A DNA stretch of 64,000 nt from Streptomyces lateritius. GTDB lineage: Bacteria; Actinomycetota; Actinomycetes; Streptomycetales; Streptomycetaceae. Position numbers and translations under genes: made by a program. Under the pieces are notes generated by a model. It was not told the DNA's origin, searched no databases, and saw nothing but the letters and a program-made list of their open reading frames with translations. Location of the stretch: contig NZ_BMTO01000004.1 in NCBI RefSeq assembly GCF_014649715.1, positions 139,550 through 203,549 of the forward strand, in the 5' to 3' direction. Below are positions 55,359-64,000 of this stretch, piece by piece; positions within the stretch are counted from its first letter, which is position 1, and the number at the start of each line of letters is the position of its first letter.

Positions 55359-55543
55359 GCCCGTGCCGTACGCTGCTGGAAGTGGCCCTGAGAGGGGTGC
55401 GCGGGCCGCAATCGCGAGTATGCACAGGCATTGCCCCGCGTTTACTCCTGCGGGTTACGATCGCAGACAGCGCGGTGGCCGGACGCATGTCCGACCCGCC
55501 GGGCACGCACTCCATGTCGCCTCGGTGAAGAAGGTAAACAGCT

Positions 55544-55828
55544 ATGGGTAGGCTCGGCCCCACCGAGATCATTCTCATCCTCGTCGTCATCATCCTGCTC
55601 TTCGGCGCCAAGAAGCTCCCGGACATGGCCCGTTCGCTGGGCAAGTCGGCCCGCATCCTCAAGAGCGAGGCCAAGGCGATGAAGTCCGACGACCAGCAGA
55701 GCGCGCCCGCCGACCCCCCGCAGCCCGGCACCCCGGACCAGGCCGCCCCGCGCACGATCCAGGCCGCGCCCGGAGACGTGAGCAGCTCGCGTCCCGTGAC
55801 CGAGCCCTCCGACACCACCAAGCGCTGA
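55544..55828 (+). CDS. tatA: Twin-arginine translocase subunit TatA
   Basis: A 94-residue protein: N-terminal membrane helix (GPTEIILILVVIILL), the FGAKKLPDMARSLG hinge and amphipathic helix, and a disordered Pro/Ala/Asp-rich tail. Many copies form the pore through which folded, RR-signal proteins leave the cell; the beta-propeller protein at 19.5 kb is a candidate client. ATG 55544 follows AAGAAGG. It lies 59 bases before tatC and is cotranscribed. Confidence 0.95.
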   Translation: MGRLGPTEIILILVVIILLFGAKKLPDMARSLGKSARILKSEAKAMKSDDQQSAPADPPQPGTPDQAAPRTIQAAPGDVSSSRPVTEPSDTTKR

Positions 55829-55887
55829 CCCGGTCCGCCGCGGCCGCCGCACCGAGCGGCGGCTGCCGCACGAGATGAGGACGTGGG

Positions 55888-56835
55888 TTGCTCAAGTCTG
55901 CCCGCAAGCAGGAGAAGGATCCCGAGGGCCGGATGCCCCTCGTGGAACACCTGCGTGAGCTTCGCAACCGTATGGCGAAGGGCCTGCTGGCCATCGCCGC
56001 GGTCACCGTCGTGGCCCTCGTGTACAGCGAGGAGCTGATGCAGTTCCTGACGAAGTCGGTGCCCAAGTGCGGGCCCGGCGTCACCAGCGACGGCGGAAAC
56101 TGCGCGATCGTCTCCTTCAACACACTGATCGCTCCCTTCAGCACGACGATCCAGGTCAGCCTCGTGACGGGTCTCGTCGTCGCCAGCCCGGTCTGGCTGT
56201 ACCAGCTGTGGGCGTTCATCGCGCCCGGCCTGCACAAGAGCGAGAAGAAGTACACGTACGCCTTCGTCGGCGCTGCGGTCCCGCTGTTCTCCGCCGGCGC
56301 CTACCTCGCGTACCTCATCCTTCCCATCAGCGTGAAGGTGCTCATCAGCCTCACGCCCGGCGGCTCGGCGAACATCCTGTCCCTCGGTGACGTCCTCGAC
56401 TTCACCCTGCGCATGGTCCTCGTCTTCGGCCTCGCCTTCGAGCTGCCGCTCGTCCTGGTGATGCTGAACCTCACCGGTGTCCTCACCGGCCGACGGATGG
56501 CCGGCTGGTGGCGCGGCGTGATCATGGGTGTCTTCGTCTTCGGCGCCCTCATCACCCCCACCACTGACCCCGTCGGCATGCTGGCCCTCGCCGGGCCGAT
56601 CACCGTCCTGTACTTCGCGGCCGTCGGCTTCTCGCTCCTCAACGACCGGCGCCGCGCGCGCAACAACCCGGACGCCGAGCTCGACGACGACGAGGCCTCC
56701 AGCCTCGACCTCACCCCCGAGACCGTCGGAGCCGTCGAACCGGTCGGCGCGACCCGCGCCCTGCCCGAGCAGGCCACCGGCGAAGCCGAGGGCACCAGGG
56801 CGTTGCGGCCGGGCGGTTACGACGACATCACCTGA
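55888..56835 (+). CDS. tatC: Twin-arginine translocase subunit TatC
   Basis: A 315-residue membrane protein with six helices (about residues 25-245), which binds the twin-arginine signal. The conserved N-terminal MPLVEHLRELRNRM and the first-loop and FELPLVLVMLN (conserved Glu in helix 4 region) segments are present. The 70-residue C-terminal tail is acidic and specific to actinobacteria. It starts at TTG 55888 (LKSARKQEKDPEGRM), with GAGGACG before it. It is cotranscribed with tatA. Confidence 0.95.
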   Translation: MLKSARKQEKDPEGRMPLVEHLRELRNRMAKGLLAIAAVTVVALVYSEELMQFLTKSVPKCGPGVTSDGGNCAIVSFNTLIAPFSTTIQVSLVTGLVVASPVWLYQLWAFIAPGLHKSEKKYTYAFVGAAVPLFSAGAYLAYLILPISVKVLISLTPGGSANILSLGDVLDFTLRMVLVFGLAFELPLVLVMLNLTGVLTGRRMAGWWRGVIMGVFVFGALITPTTDPVGMLALAGPITVLYFAAVGFSLLNDRRRARNNPDAELDDDEASSLDLTPETVGAVEPVGATRALPEQATGEAEGTRALRPGGYDDIT

Positions 56836-56840
56836 TCTTG

Positions 56841-56846
56841 TAGGGT
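56841..56846 (+). promoter_or_regulatory. -10 box of the lipid-kinase-like gene
   Basis: TAGGGT lies 31 bases before ATG 56878, just after the tatC stop. Confidence 0.45.
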
Positions 56847-56877
56847 CCTGCCCCCAGGCACCGTCCGGGGGGCACCC

Positions 56878-57786
56878 ATGACCAGCGAGATCACCCTCTT
56901 CGTCAATCCCACCGCGGGACGCGGCCGGGGCGCGCACGCCGCGCAGCCGGCCGCTCGCGCGCTCCGGGACGCCGGATTCTCCGTCCGCACGGTCCTCGGC
57001 GCCGATGCCGAGGACGCCCTGCGGCGCGCCCGGGAGGCCGTCGCCGCCGGCACCGGAGCACTCGTCGCCGTAGGCGGCGACGGCATGGTCTCGCTGGCTC
57101 TGCGTGCCGTGGCAGGCACACCCACCCCGCTCGGCGTGGTCGCCGTCGGCACCGGCAACGACTTCGCCCGCTCGCTCCGACTGCCCGTCCGCGACCCCGC
57201 GGCGGCCGGCCGGCTCGCCGCCGACCTCCTCAAGGGCGGCGGCGGGCGGGACATCGACCTCGGCAGGGTCGGGGACCGCTGGTTCGGGACCGTTCTGGCC
57301 TCCGGGTTCGACTCCAGGGTCAACGACCGCGGCAACCGCATGAGGCTGCCCGTCGGACGCTTCAAGTACGACCTCGCCATGATCGCCGAACTCGCCGCCT
57401 TCCGGCCGGTGCCGTACCGCCTCACTCTCGACGACCGCACCGAGCGGCAGGTCGAGGCCACCCTCGTCGCCGTCGGCAACGGCACCTCCTACGGCGGTGG
57501 CATGCGCATCTGCGCCGGAGCGCGGATGGACGACGGGCTGTTCGACGTGACCGTCGTCGGCGACTGCAGCCGTACGACCCTGATCAAGGTCTTCCCCCAG
57601 GTCTACCGGGGCACCCACCTCGACCACCCCAAGGTCACCGTCCACCGCGTCCGCACCCTCACCCTCGACGCCCCCGGCGTCACCGGCTACGCAGACGGGG
57701 AGCCGCTGGGACCGCTGCCGTTGACCGCCACCTGCGTACCGGGGGCACTTCGGGTCCTGGCGCCCGCCGATGCGCGCGCTCATTAA
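56878..57786 (+). CDS. Diacylglycerol kinase family lipid kinase
   Basis: A 302-residue member of the DAGK/YegS/sphingosine kinase family. The catalytic-domain signature AVGGDGMVS is at about residue 65, preceded by LFVNPTAGRGRG and followed by VVAVGTGNDFARSL. The C-terminal beta domain has NGTSYGGGMRICAGARMDDGLFDV. It probably phosphorylates diacylglycerol or a related lipid with ATP at the membrane face. ATG 56878 is the family start. It lies between tatC and the helicase. Confidence 0.9.
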   Translation: MTSEITLFVNPTAGRGRGAHAAQPAARALRDAGFSVRTVLGADAEDALRRAREAVAAGTGALVAVGGDGMVSLALRAVAGTPTPLGVVAVGTGNDFARSLRLPVRDPAAAGRLAADLLKGGGGRDIDLGRVGDRWFGTVLASGFDSRVNDRGNRMRLPVGRFKYDLAMIAELAAFRPVPYRLTLDDRTERQVEATLVAVGNGTSYGGGMRICAGARMDDGLFDVTVVGDCSRTTLIKVFPQVYRGTHLDHPKVTVHRVRTLTLDAPGVTGYADGEPLGPLPLTATCVPGALRVLAPADARAH

Positions 57787-57814
57787 AGATCGCGTCGCTG
57801 TCAGAGGGGGCGGG

Positions 57815-57820
57815 TAGGCT
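57815..57820 (+). promoter_or_regulatory. -10 box of the HelY-type helicase gene
   Basis: TAGGCT lies 10 bases before ATG 57831, so the leader would be no longer than about 5 bases. Confidence 0.5.
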
Positions 57821-57830
57821 CGAGAGCAAG

Positions 57831-60659
57831 ATGACAGAGGACCTCACACCAGCCGAAGCGTACGCAGCTGCCCGGGCTCGTAACGCCGAGCAGGCCACGG
57901 CGCTGGCCCCCTTCCGCGAGCTGTACGAATTCGGTCTGGACCCCTTCCAGATCGAGGCCTGCCAGGCCCTCGAGGCGGGCAAAGGCGTGCTCGTCGCGGC
58001 GCCCACGGGCTCGGGCAAGACCATCGTCGGCGAGTTCGCCGTCCACCTCGCGCTCCTCCAAGGGCGCAAGTGCTTCTACACGACACCCATCAAGGCGCTG
58101 TCGAACCAGAAGTACGCCGACCTGGTCAAGCGGTACGGCCCCGGCAAGGTCGGCCTGCTGACCGGGGACAACAGCGTCAACGGCGACGCCCCGATCATCG
58201 TCATGACCACCGAAGTCCTCCGCAACATGCTGTACGCGGGGTCCCAGGCGCTCAGCGGCCTCGGCTACGTGGTCATGGACGAGGTCCACTACCTCTCCGA
58301 CCGCTTCCGGGGCGCCGTCTGGGAGGAAGTGATCATCCACCTCCCCGAGTCCGTGACGCTGGTCTCACTCTCCGCGACCGTCTCCAACGCCGAGGAGTTC
58401 GGCGACTGGCTCGACACCGTGCGCGGCGACACCGAGGTCATCGTCTCCGAGAGCCGTCCCGTGCCGCTCTGGCAGCACGTCCTGGCCGGGCGCCGGATGT
58501 ACGACCTCTTCGAGGAAGAGACCGATCACGGCGGCCGCGCCGCTTCGCGCCGCGAGGTCAACCCCGATCTGATGCGCCTCGCACGCACCGAGAACACCCG
58601 CACGTACAACCCGCGGGAGCGGCGGCGCGGCAAGATGGTCCGCGAGGCGGACCGCGAGCGCGAGCGCCGCCAGCGCTCCCGCATCTGGACGCCCGGCCGG
58701 CCCGAGGTCATCGAGCGGCTCGACGCCGAGGGGCTGCTGCCCGCCATCACCTTCATCTTCAGCCGGGCCGCCTGCGAGGCCGCCGTCCAGCAGTGCCTGT
58801 ACGCCGGGCTGCGGCTCAACGACGACGACGCACGGCAGCGGGTCCGCGAGATCGTCGAGGAGCGCACCGCCTCCATCCCCTCCGAAGACCTGCACGTCCT
58901 CGGGTACTACGAGTGGCTGGAAGCCCTGGAGCGCGGCATCGCCGCCCACCACGCAGGCATGCTCCCCACCTTCAAGGAAGTCGTCGAGGAACTGTTCGTC
59001 CGCGGACTGGTCAAGGCCGTCTTCGCGACGGAGACCCTCGCGCTGGGCATCAACATGCCCGCCCGGTCGGTCGTCCTGGAGAAGCTCGTCAAGTGGAACG
59101 GCGAGCAGCACGCCGACATCACTCCCGGCGAGTACACCCAGCTCACCGGACGCGCCGGACGACGAGGCATCGACGTCGAGGGCCATGCCGTCGTCCTGTG
59201 GCAGCGCGGCCTGGACCCCGGCCATCTCGCCGGACTCGCCGGCACGCGCACGTACCCGCTGCGCTCCAGCTTCAAGCCGTCGTACAACATGGCCGTCAAC
59301 CTGGTCGACCAGTTCGGCCGGCACCGCTCCCGCGAACTGCTCGAGACCTCCTTCGCGCAGTTCCAGGCAGACCGGTCCGTCGTCGGCATCTCCCGCCAGG
59401 TCCAGAAGAACGAAGAGGGGCTCCAGGGCTACCAGGAGGGCATGACCTGCCACCTCGGAGACTTCGAGGAGTACGCACGGCTGCGCCGTGACCTCAAGGA
59501 CCGCGAGACCGAACTGGCCAAGCAGGGCGCGGCGCAGCGCCGGGCCCAGGCCGCCGCCTCCCTGGAGCGGCTGAAGACCGGTGACGTCATCCACGTCCCC
59601 ACCGGCAAGTTCGCCGGCCTCGCCCTCGTCCTCGATCCTGGCATCCCCGCCGGGCGGACCAACGGCCACCGCGGCTTCGAGCACCACGACGGGCCCCGCC
59701 CGCTCGTCCTCACCGCCGAACGGCAGGTCAAGCGGCTCGCCTCGATCGACTTCCCGGTCCCCGTCGAGGCGCTGGAGCGCATGAGGATCCCCAAGTCCTT
59801 CAACCCGCGCTCCCCGCAGTCGCGACGGGACCTCGCCTCCGCGCTGCGGACGAAGGCCGGACACATCAACCCCGAGCGGCACCGCAGGGATCGCTCGCCC
59901 GCCGCCGACGACCGCGAGATCGCCCGGCTGCGCACGGCGCTCCGCGCACATCCGTGCCACGGCTGCGACGAGCGCGAGGACCACGCCCGTTGGGCCGAGC
60001 GCTACCACCGGCTGCAGCGTGACACCCGCCAGCTCGAACGGCGCATCGAGGGCCGCACCAACACCATCGCGCGGACCTTCGACCGGATCGTCGCGCTCCT
60101 CACCGAGCTCGACTACCTCCGGGGCGACGACGTCACCGACAACGGCAAGCGGCTCGCCCGTCTCTACGGCGAACTCGACCTGCTCGCCAGCGAATGCCTG
60201 CGCGAGGGTGTCTGGGAGGGCCTCAACCCGGCCGAACTGGCCGCCTGTGTCTCCGCGTTGGTGTACGAGGCACGGCAGGCCGACGACGCCGTCGCGCCGA
60301 AGCTTCCCACGGGGAAGGCGAAGGCCGCCCTCGGCGAGATGGTGCGCATCTGGGGCCGGCTCGACGCGCTGGAAGAGGAATTCAAGATCAACCAGGCGGA
60401 GGGTGTCGGCCAGCGCGAGCCCGACCTCGGCTTCGCCTGGGCCGCCTACCAGTGGGCCTCCGACAAGGGGCTCGACGAGGTGCTGCGCGAGGCGGAGATG
60501 CCCGCCGGTGACTTCGTCCGCTGGTGCAAGCAGGTCATCGACGTCCTCGGGCAGATCGCCGCCGCCGCGCCCAAGGAGAACAGCACGGTCTCCAAGAATG
60601 CGCGCAAGGCGGTGGAGTCGCTGCTGAGGGGCGTCGTCGCCTACAGCTCGGTGGGCTGA
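57831..60659 (+). CDS. helY: Superfamily 2 DEAD/DEVH-box helicase (HelY/Mtr4/Ski2 type)
   Basis: A 942-residue ATP-dependent RNA helicase of the Ski2-like group. Walker A VAAPTGSGKTIVGEF is at about residue 56. Motif II is YVVMDEVHYLSD and motif III is VSLSATVSN. The second RecA domain has ALGINMPARSVV and QLTGRAGRRGID (motif VI). The remaining 450 residues form the winged-helix, ratchet and DSHCT-like C-terminal parts. It is probably involved in RNA turnover. The gene is monocistronic, with a terminator 27 bases after its stop. Confidence 0.9.
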   Translation: MTEDLTPAEAYAAARARNAEQATALAPFRELYEFGLDPFQIEACQALEAGKGVLVAAPTGSGKTIVGEFAVHLALLQGRKCFYTTPIKALSNQKYADLVKRYGPGKVGLLTGDNSVNGDAPIIVMTTEVLRNMLYAGSQALSGLGYVVMDEVHYLSDRFRGAVWEEVIIHLPESVTLVSLSATVSNAEEFGDWLDTVRGDTEVIVSESRPVPLWQHVLAGRRMYDLFEEETDHGGRAASRREVNPDLMRLARTENTRTYNPRERRRGKMVREADRERERRQRSRIWTPGRPEVIERLDAEGLLPAITFIFSRAACEAAVQQCLYAGLRLNDDDARQRVREIVEERTASIPSEDLHVLGYYEWLEALERGIAAHHAGMLPTFKEVVEELFVRGLVKAVFATETLALGINMPARSVVLEKLVKWNGEQHADITPGEYTQLTGRAGRRGIDVEGHAVVLWQRGLDPGHLAGLAGTRTYPLRSSFKPSYNMAVNLVDQFGRHRSRELLETSFAQFQADRSVVGISRQVQKNEEGLQGYQEGMTCHLGDFEEYARLRRDLKDRETELAKQGAAQRRAQAAASLERLKTGDVIHVPTGKFAGLALVLDPGIPAGRTNGHRGFEHHDGPRPLVLTAERQVKRLASIDFPVPVEALERMRIPKSFNPRSPQSRRDLASALRTKAGHINPERHRRDRSPAADDREIARLRTALRAHPCHGCDEREDHARWAERYHRLQRDTRQLERRIEGRTNTIARTFDRIVALLTELDYLRGDDVTDNGKRLARLYGELDLLASECLREGVWEGLNPAELAACVSALVYEARQADDAVAPKLPTGKAKAALGEMVRIWGRLDALEEEFKINQAEGVGQREPDLGFAWAAYQWASDKGLDEVLREAEMPAGDFVRWCKQVIDVLGQIAAAAPKENSTVSKNARKAVESLLRGVVAYSSVG

Positions 60660-60685
60660 CAGGGGATTGGTCAAGTAGTCGGACA

Positions 60686-60711
60686 GGGCCCGTGGTTGAT
60701 GCCACGGGCCC
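60686..60711 (+). terminator. Terminator after the helicase gene
   Basis: A perfect 10-bp stem (60686-60695 with 60702-60711) is followed by a CTTTCG stretch. The rest of the gap to 60830 holds the P450 promoter region. Confidence 0.85.
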
Positions 60712-60830
60712 CTTTCGTTCCCGCGCCTGTGTTCATCCACAGGGACGTTTTCCACAGGGGTGGCGGAGTGTTGGACCTCTCCGATTCCATGGAGTCACAC
60801 ACCGGGCAACACCGCGGGGAGGGAAACCAC

Positions 60831-62267
60831 GTGACCACGCAAGCCGGTCCGGCCGCCGCCGACAGGGCCGCTACCGACGGGGCCGCCGCCGACGGGGCGA
60901 CGGACGGACAGAAAATCGTGCCGGGGCCGCGGGGCGTACCGTTGCTCGGGAACCTTCCCGAGTTCGGCAAGGACCCACTCGCCTTCTTCGAACGGCTCCG
61001 CGCACGCGGGGACTTCGTCAGCTGGCGGTTCGGTCGCGGCCGGGCCCTCTTCATCGCTCACCCCGCCACGATCGGCGAACTCCTCACCGAGGTCGAGCGG
61101 ACCTTTGACCAGCCCGACCTCGGCATCGCCTTCCGCACCCTGCTCGGGAACGGAGTCGTGGTCGCCAAGGGGGCCGACTGGCGCCGCAAGCGCTCCCTGG
61201 TCCAGCCGTCCGTCCGTCCCAAGCAGGTACGGTCCTACGCCGCCACCATGGCCGAGTGCGCCGTCGCGCTCGCCGACCGGTGGCGCGACGGGCAGCGCGT
61301 GGACGTCAAGAAGGAGATGGCCGCACTCACCCAACTGATCGCCGTCCGCACCATCTTCGGTGTAGACACCGCTGCCGACGCCGAAGCGATCGGCCGCGCC
61401 ATGGACGTCGCGCAGAAGGAGATCGGCGCCGAGTTCAGCGGCCTGGGGGCGCTGTTGCCCGACTGGGTGCCCACGCCCGGACGGGCGCGCGTCAAACGTG
61501 CCACCGCCGTCATCGACGCCGAGGTCTCCCGGGTCGTCGCCCGCCACCGCGACGGCGACACCGAGCGCCCCGACCTGCTCAGCCGCCTCCTCGCCGCCCA
61601 GGACGAGACCGGCGCCCACCTCTCCGACCGGGAGATCCGCGACGAGACCGTCACGCTCTACATCGGCGGACACGAGACCACCAGCTCCACCCTCGTCTGG
61701 GCCTGGCATCTCCTCTCCCACAACCCGCGTGTCCGCGCGGCGCTCACCGAAGAGCTGGACCGGGTCCTCGGGGACCGCGAACCCGGCTTCGACGACTACG
61801 CCCGGCTGACCTACACGCAGGCCGTCGTGAAGGAGACCCTGCGTCTCTACCCGACGATCTGGCTCCTCACCGGCATGGCGAAGGAGGGGGCGATGCTGGG
61901 AGGAAGGCCGATCGCTCCCGGGACACGGGTGTGGAGCAGCCAGTGGGCCACCCACCGGGACGCCCGCTGGTTCACCGACCCGGAGGAGTTCAAGCCGGAG
62001 CGGTGGGGAACGACGGACGGCGAGCCGGCCGAGGAGATACCCGAATACGCCTGGTTCCCCTTCGGCGGCGGGCCGCGGGTCTGCCTCGGCACCCGCTTCG
62101 CCATGGTCGAGGCCGTCCTGGTCCTGGCCGTCCTGGCCCGCCGGTTCCGTCTCGACCTGGACCCCGGCGAGATACGTCCCGTGCCGAGCCTGACCCTCCA
62201 GCCGGACCGTGAGGTTCTCGCCACGGTCCGGGTGAGGGGGGACCGGGCGGTACGGGAGGGGCGGTAG
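60831..62267 (+). CDS. Cytochrome P450
   Basis: A 478-residue heme monooxygenase, longer than the usual 400-residue actinobacterial class. The proline-rich start PGPRGVPLLGNLPEFGKDP recalls membrane-type or terpene-oxidising P450s. The I-helix oxygen motif YIGGHETTSS (about residue 282), the K-helix KETLRLYP (ExxR) and the heme loop FPFGGGPRVCLGTRF with Cys at about 418 are intact. GTG 60831 follows GGGGAGGGA. No redox partner, terpene cyclase or sigma/conservon genes are adjacent, so the substrate is open. Confidence 0.92.
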   Translation: MTTQAGPAAADRAATDGAAADGATDGQKIVPGPRGVPLLGNLPEFGKDPLAFFERLRARGDFVSWRFGRGRALFIAHPATIGELLTEVERTFDQPDLGIAFRTLLGNGVVVAKGADWRRKRSLVQPSVRPKQVRSYAATMAECAVALADRWRDGQRVDVKKEMAALTQLIAVRTIFGVDTAADAEAIGRAMDVAQKEIGAEFSGLGALLPDWVPTPGRARVKRATAVIDAEVSRVVARHRDGDTERPDLLSRLLAAQDETGAHLSDREIRDETVTLYIGGHETTSSTLVWAWHLLSHNPRVRAALTEELDRVLGDREPGFDDYARLTYTQAVVKETLRLYPTIWLLTGMAKEGAMLGGRPIAPGTRVWSSQWATHRDARWFTDPEEFKPERWGTTDGEPAEEIPEYAWFPFGGGPRVCLGTRFAMVEAVLVLAVLARRFRLDLDPGEIRPVPSLTLQPDREVLATVRVRGDRAVREGR

Positions 62268-62329
62268 GGGCGACGCGCCCTCCGTCGCCGGCATCCTCCC
62301 GCCCGGCGAACCCCTCGTCCGCGACTCCG

Positions 62330-63269
62330 TCACGTCGACGGCCGGACGGCGGCCAGGGAGGTGGCCAGCGCGACGAGGTCCTCGGTGCGCAGGACGCGGT
62401 CGCCGTGGCCCGGGAGGGGGAGGTGCAAGGGGGCCGTCCAGCGGGCGGGGATGGCGGGGGCGCCGTGGACGGTACCGGCGAGGAGACCGGTGACAGCCGC
62501 GACCGTATCGGTGTCGCCGCCCAGGTCGATCGCGGCGGACAGGGCGGTCTCGAAGGAGTCCGTGGTCCGCAGCGCCCAGATCGCCGAGGCCAGGCAGGGC
62601 CAGACCGCGCCGTTGAACTCCGTGGCGTCGTCCGGATGCCAGTCGGGCGCGAGCACCTTCGACCAGCGGTCCCGGTGTGCGGGGGCGATCGCGGTGAGAG
62701 TGGCGGGGAGGGCGGCGAGCGGGTCCTCGCCGAGGAGGGAGACGCGGACGAGTTCGTGGAGGATCGCCGTACCCTCCCAGGCCGCCCCGTCGCCATGGGT
62801 GAGCGCCGCGATCCGGCGCGCCGCGGCCATGGTGCGGTCACGCCCCTCGGCGGCGAAGTACACCGCCGAGGTGGACGCCCGCATCAGCGAACCGTTGCCC
62901 GCCGCGCGGCCGTTGACCTGGAAGTGGAGGGCGGCCGCGCGGTCCCAGGGGTCGCCGCTCGTGAGGGACGTCCTCGGTCTGCAGACCGATGTCCTTGGGC
63001 TCCGCGGCCGCCCAGGCCCGGAACCGGGCGAAGACGTCCGGCAGGTCCAGGCCGCCACGGTCCAGGAGCGATTCCCCGACCAGGACGGCCATCTGCGTGT
63101 CGTCCGTGGCCTCGCCCGGGTCCCAGCCGCCGCCTCCGCACATCTCGCCCGTGCCGTCGGGGAAGCGTTCCCGGTAGGCCCCCGGCAGCCCGAACTCGAA
63201 GGGCGCGCCCAGCGCGTCGCCCACGGCCGAGCCCACAACGGCCCCCACGGCCCGGTCGATCGTTCGCAT
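62330..63269 (-). pseudogene. ADP-ribosylglycohydrolase, frameshifted
   Basis: The N-terminal part starts at ATG 63269 (MRTIDRAVGAVVGSAVGDALGAPFEF...ATDDTQMAVLV, first metal site). It reads to KDIGLQTEDV at about 62969 and then leaves frame. The C-terminal part continues in the neighbouring frame (LTSGDPWDRAAALHFQVNGRAAGNGSLMR...IDLGGDTDTVAAVTGLLAG, second metal site) to the stop at 62330. One extra base in the GGG run at 62965-62967 would explain it. Otherwise both halves are well conserved and make about 312 residues. It could be a true pseudogene, a recent mutation, a sequencing error or programmed frameshifting. The family removes ADP-ribose from proteins or small molecules. Confidence 0.85.
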
Positions 63270-63279
63270 GGGGGCCGGC

Positions 63280-63720
63280 CTAGGCGGCGCCCGACGCCTC
63301 GGGGGCGGGCTTCTTCATCGCTCGCAGGGGCAGGAAGATCAGGAGTCCGATGGGGGACAGGAGGATCGTGAGGATCAGCAACGGGCCCATGACCAGGGGG
63401 GAGATACCCCGCCTGCGCGCCTCCCGGTACATCCACTGGCCGAGCAGGAGGTCCCAGGCGATGACCTGCGCCCAAATCGCGCCGGCTCCGTTCGCGAGGG
63501 CCGTGAGGTCTCGGAAGGTGTCGATGTCCGGGCTGCTGACCGCCGTCCACAGTTCGGGGAGGACCGGGAGGGCCAGCGTGAGGTAGACCGCGAGGATCGG
63601 TAGGACCGTCAGCGGGGAGGCGGCGAGCCGCTCCGTTGCCCGCCAGCGTGGCGCGAAGATCATCAGGAGCCAGACGGGGGCGGCCAGGAAGAAGGAGAGC
63701 TCGAAGAGGAAACCGGTCAT
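63280..63720 (-). CDS. ABA4-like family membrane protein
   Basis: A 146-residue protein with four hydrophobic helices (about residues 3-22, 37-56, 80-98 and 112-132). The segment SSPDIDTFRDLTALANGAGAIWAQVIAWDLLLGQWMYREARRRG is typical of the DUF4281/ABA4-like family. Plant ABA4 affects neoxanthin formation; the bacterial role is unknown. Its ATG 63720 overlaps the stop of the upstream membrane protein (ATGA), so the two are coupled. Confidence 0.8.
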   Translation of the reverse strand: MTGFLFELSFFLAAPVWLLMIFAPRWRATERLAASPLTVLPILAVYLTLALPVLPELWTAVSSPDIDTFRDLTALANGAGAIWAQVIAWDLLLGQWMYREARRRGISPLVMGPLLILTILLSPIGLLIFLPLRAMKKPAPEASGAA

Positions 63721-64000
63721 GCCACGGACTCCTTGGCCGCGAGGGCGGGTGCGGTGCCGGAGGGGGTGCGCAGGGAGGCCCAGGTCGCCGCAGCGGTCGA
63801 GAGGACGATCGCTCCGGCCGTGGCGAGGGTCGTGGCGTCCGCGGTCATGAGCGCCTGGCCGCGCAGCGCCTGCCAGGTGACCAGTGCGAAGCCGGCGGCG
63901 TACGCGCCGGAGGCCACGAGCGTCAGACGCAGTCGTACCCGCTCGTCGCGCAGCCGGGCGAAGCGCGGGGCGAGCGCGACCAGGGCGAGCAGGACCAGCG
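63717..64000 (-). CDS. Membrane protein, C-terminal part
   Basis: The frame is open from the window end (first full codon at 63998) to the stop at 63717, giving 94 residues. It shows the end of one hydrophobic helix, the basic loop PRFARLRDERVRLRL, and two more helices (ASGAYAAGFALVTWQAL and TTLATAGAIVLSTAAATWASL). The start lies beyond the window. It is not assigned to a family. It overlaps the ABA4-like gene by 4 bases and is probably in one operon with it. Confidence 0.65.
   Translation of the reverse strand, partial: LVLLALVALAPRFARLRDERVRLRLTLVASGAYAAGFALVTWQALRGQALMTADATTLATAGAIVLSTAAATWASLRTPSGTAPALAAKESVA

Overview
The window is a GC-rich chromosomal segment with very strong third-position G/C bias, GTG and TTG starts, many leaderless promoters, chaplins, mycothiol genes and a complete Pup-proteasome locus. 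Together these point to a Streptomyces chromosome, core region. From memory, the gene order matches the S. coelicolor stretch that holds chpH/chpC, mshC, gyl(CAB), metH, arc-dop-pup-prcBA-pafA, pafBC and tatAC. No insertion sequence, prophage, CRISPR array, rRNA or biosynthetic cluster was seen. I read about 60 genes, one tRNA, and two clearly broken genes.

Layout. 1-2.1 kb: end of a mycothiol-dependent formaldehyde dehydrogenase, a metallo-beta-lactamase-fold hydrolase, an RluA-type pseudouridine synthase and tRNA-Leu(GAG). 2.3-9.3 kb: M20 peptidase, a short and a long (sortase-anchored) chaplin, small conserved proteins, a RecD2-like protein with a ruined P-loop, and an aldo/keto reductase. 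9.4-16.2 kb: F420-type oxidoreductase, ferritin-like protein, CorA, then the conserved set phosphatase / DUF3090 / kinase-like protein / mshC (mycothiol ligase). 16.3-22.2 kb: secreted GH31 glycosidase with NPCBM domain, a Tat-exported beta-propeller protein, a PAC2 protein and an LLM-oxidoreductase remnant. 22.3-27.4 kb: glycerol operon glpF-glpK-glpD with its IclR-type regulator gylR. 27.7-32 kb: metH and a HAD phosphatase. 32-35.8 kb: two tandem paralogous peptide-binding lipoproteins without permeases.

35.9-51 kb: orphan response regulator, RecB-like nuclease, site-2 protease, trmI, ferredoxin, then the Pup-proteasome system: arc (ATPase), dop, pup, an endonuclease VII-like gene, prcB, prcA, an interposed divergent lacI/MFS pair, and pafA. 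Pup is activated and attached to lysines by PafA, removed by Dop, and tagged proteins are unfolded by Arc into the PrcBA chamber. 51.2-60.7 kb: two FKBP prolyl isomerases, the PafBC DNA-damage regulators, tatA and tatC, a diacylglycerol-kinase-like protein and a HelY-type helicase. 60.8-64 kb: a cytochrome P450, a frameshifted ADP-ribosylglycohydrolase, an ABA4-like membrane protein and a membrane protein cut by the window end.

I found no clearly novel multi-gene defence or mobile system. The points most worth a second look are: Pup ending in Gly-Gly-Glu although Dop is present; the endonuclease VII gene overlapping the prcB propeptide; the ATPase-dead RecD2 homologue; the tandem binding proteins with a long leader and a Crp-like site; and the uncharacterised trio that precedes mshC.
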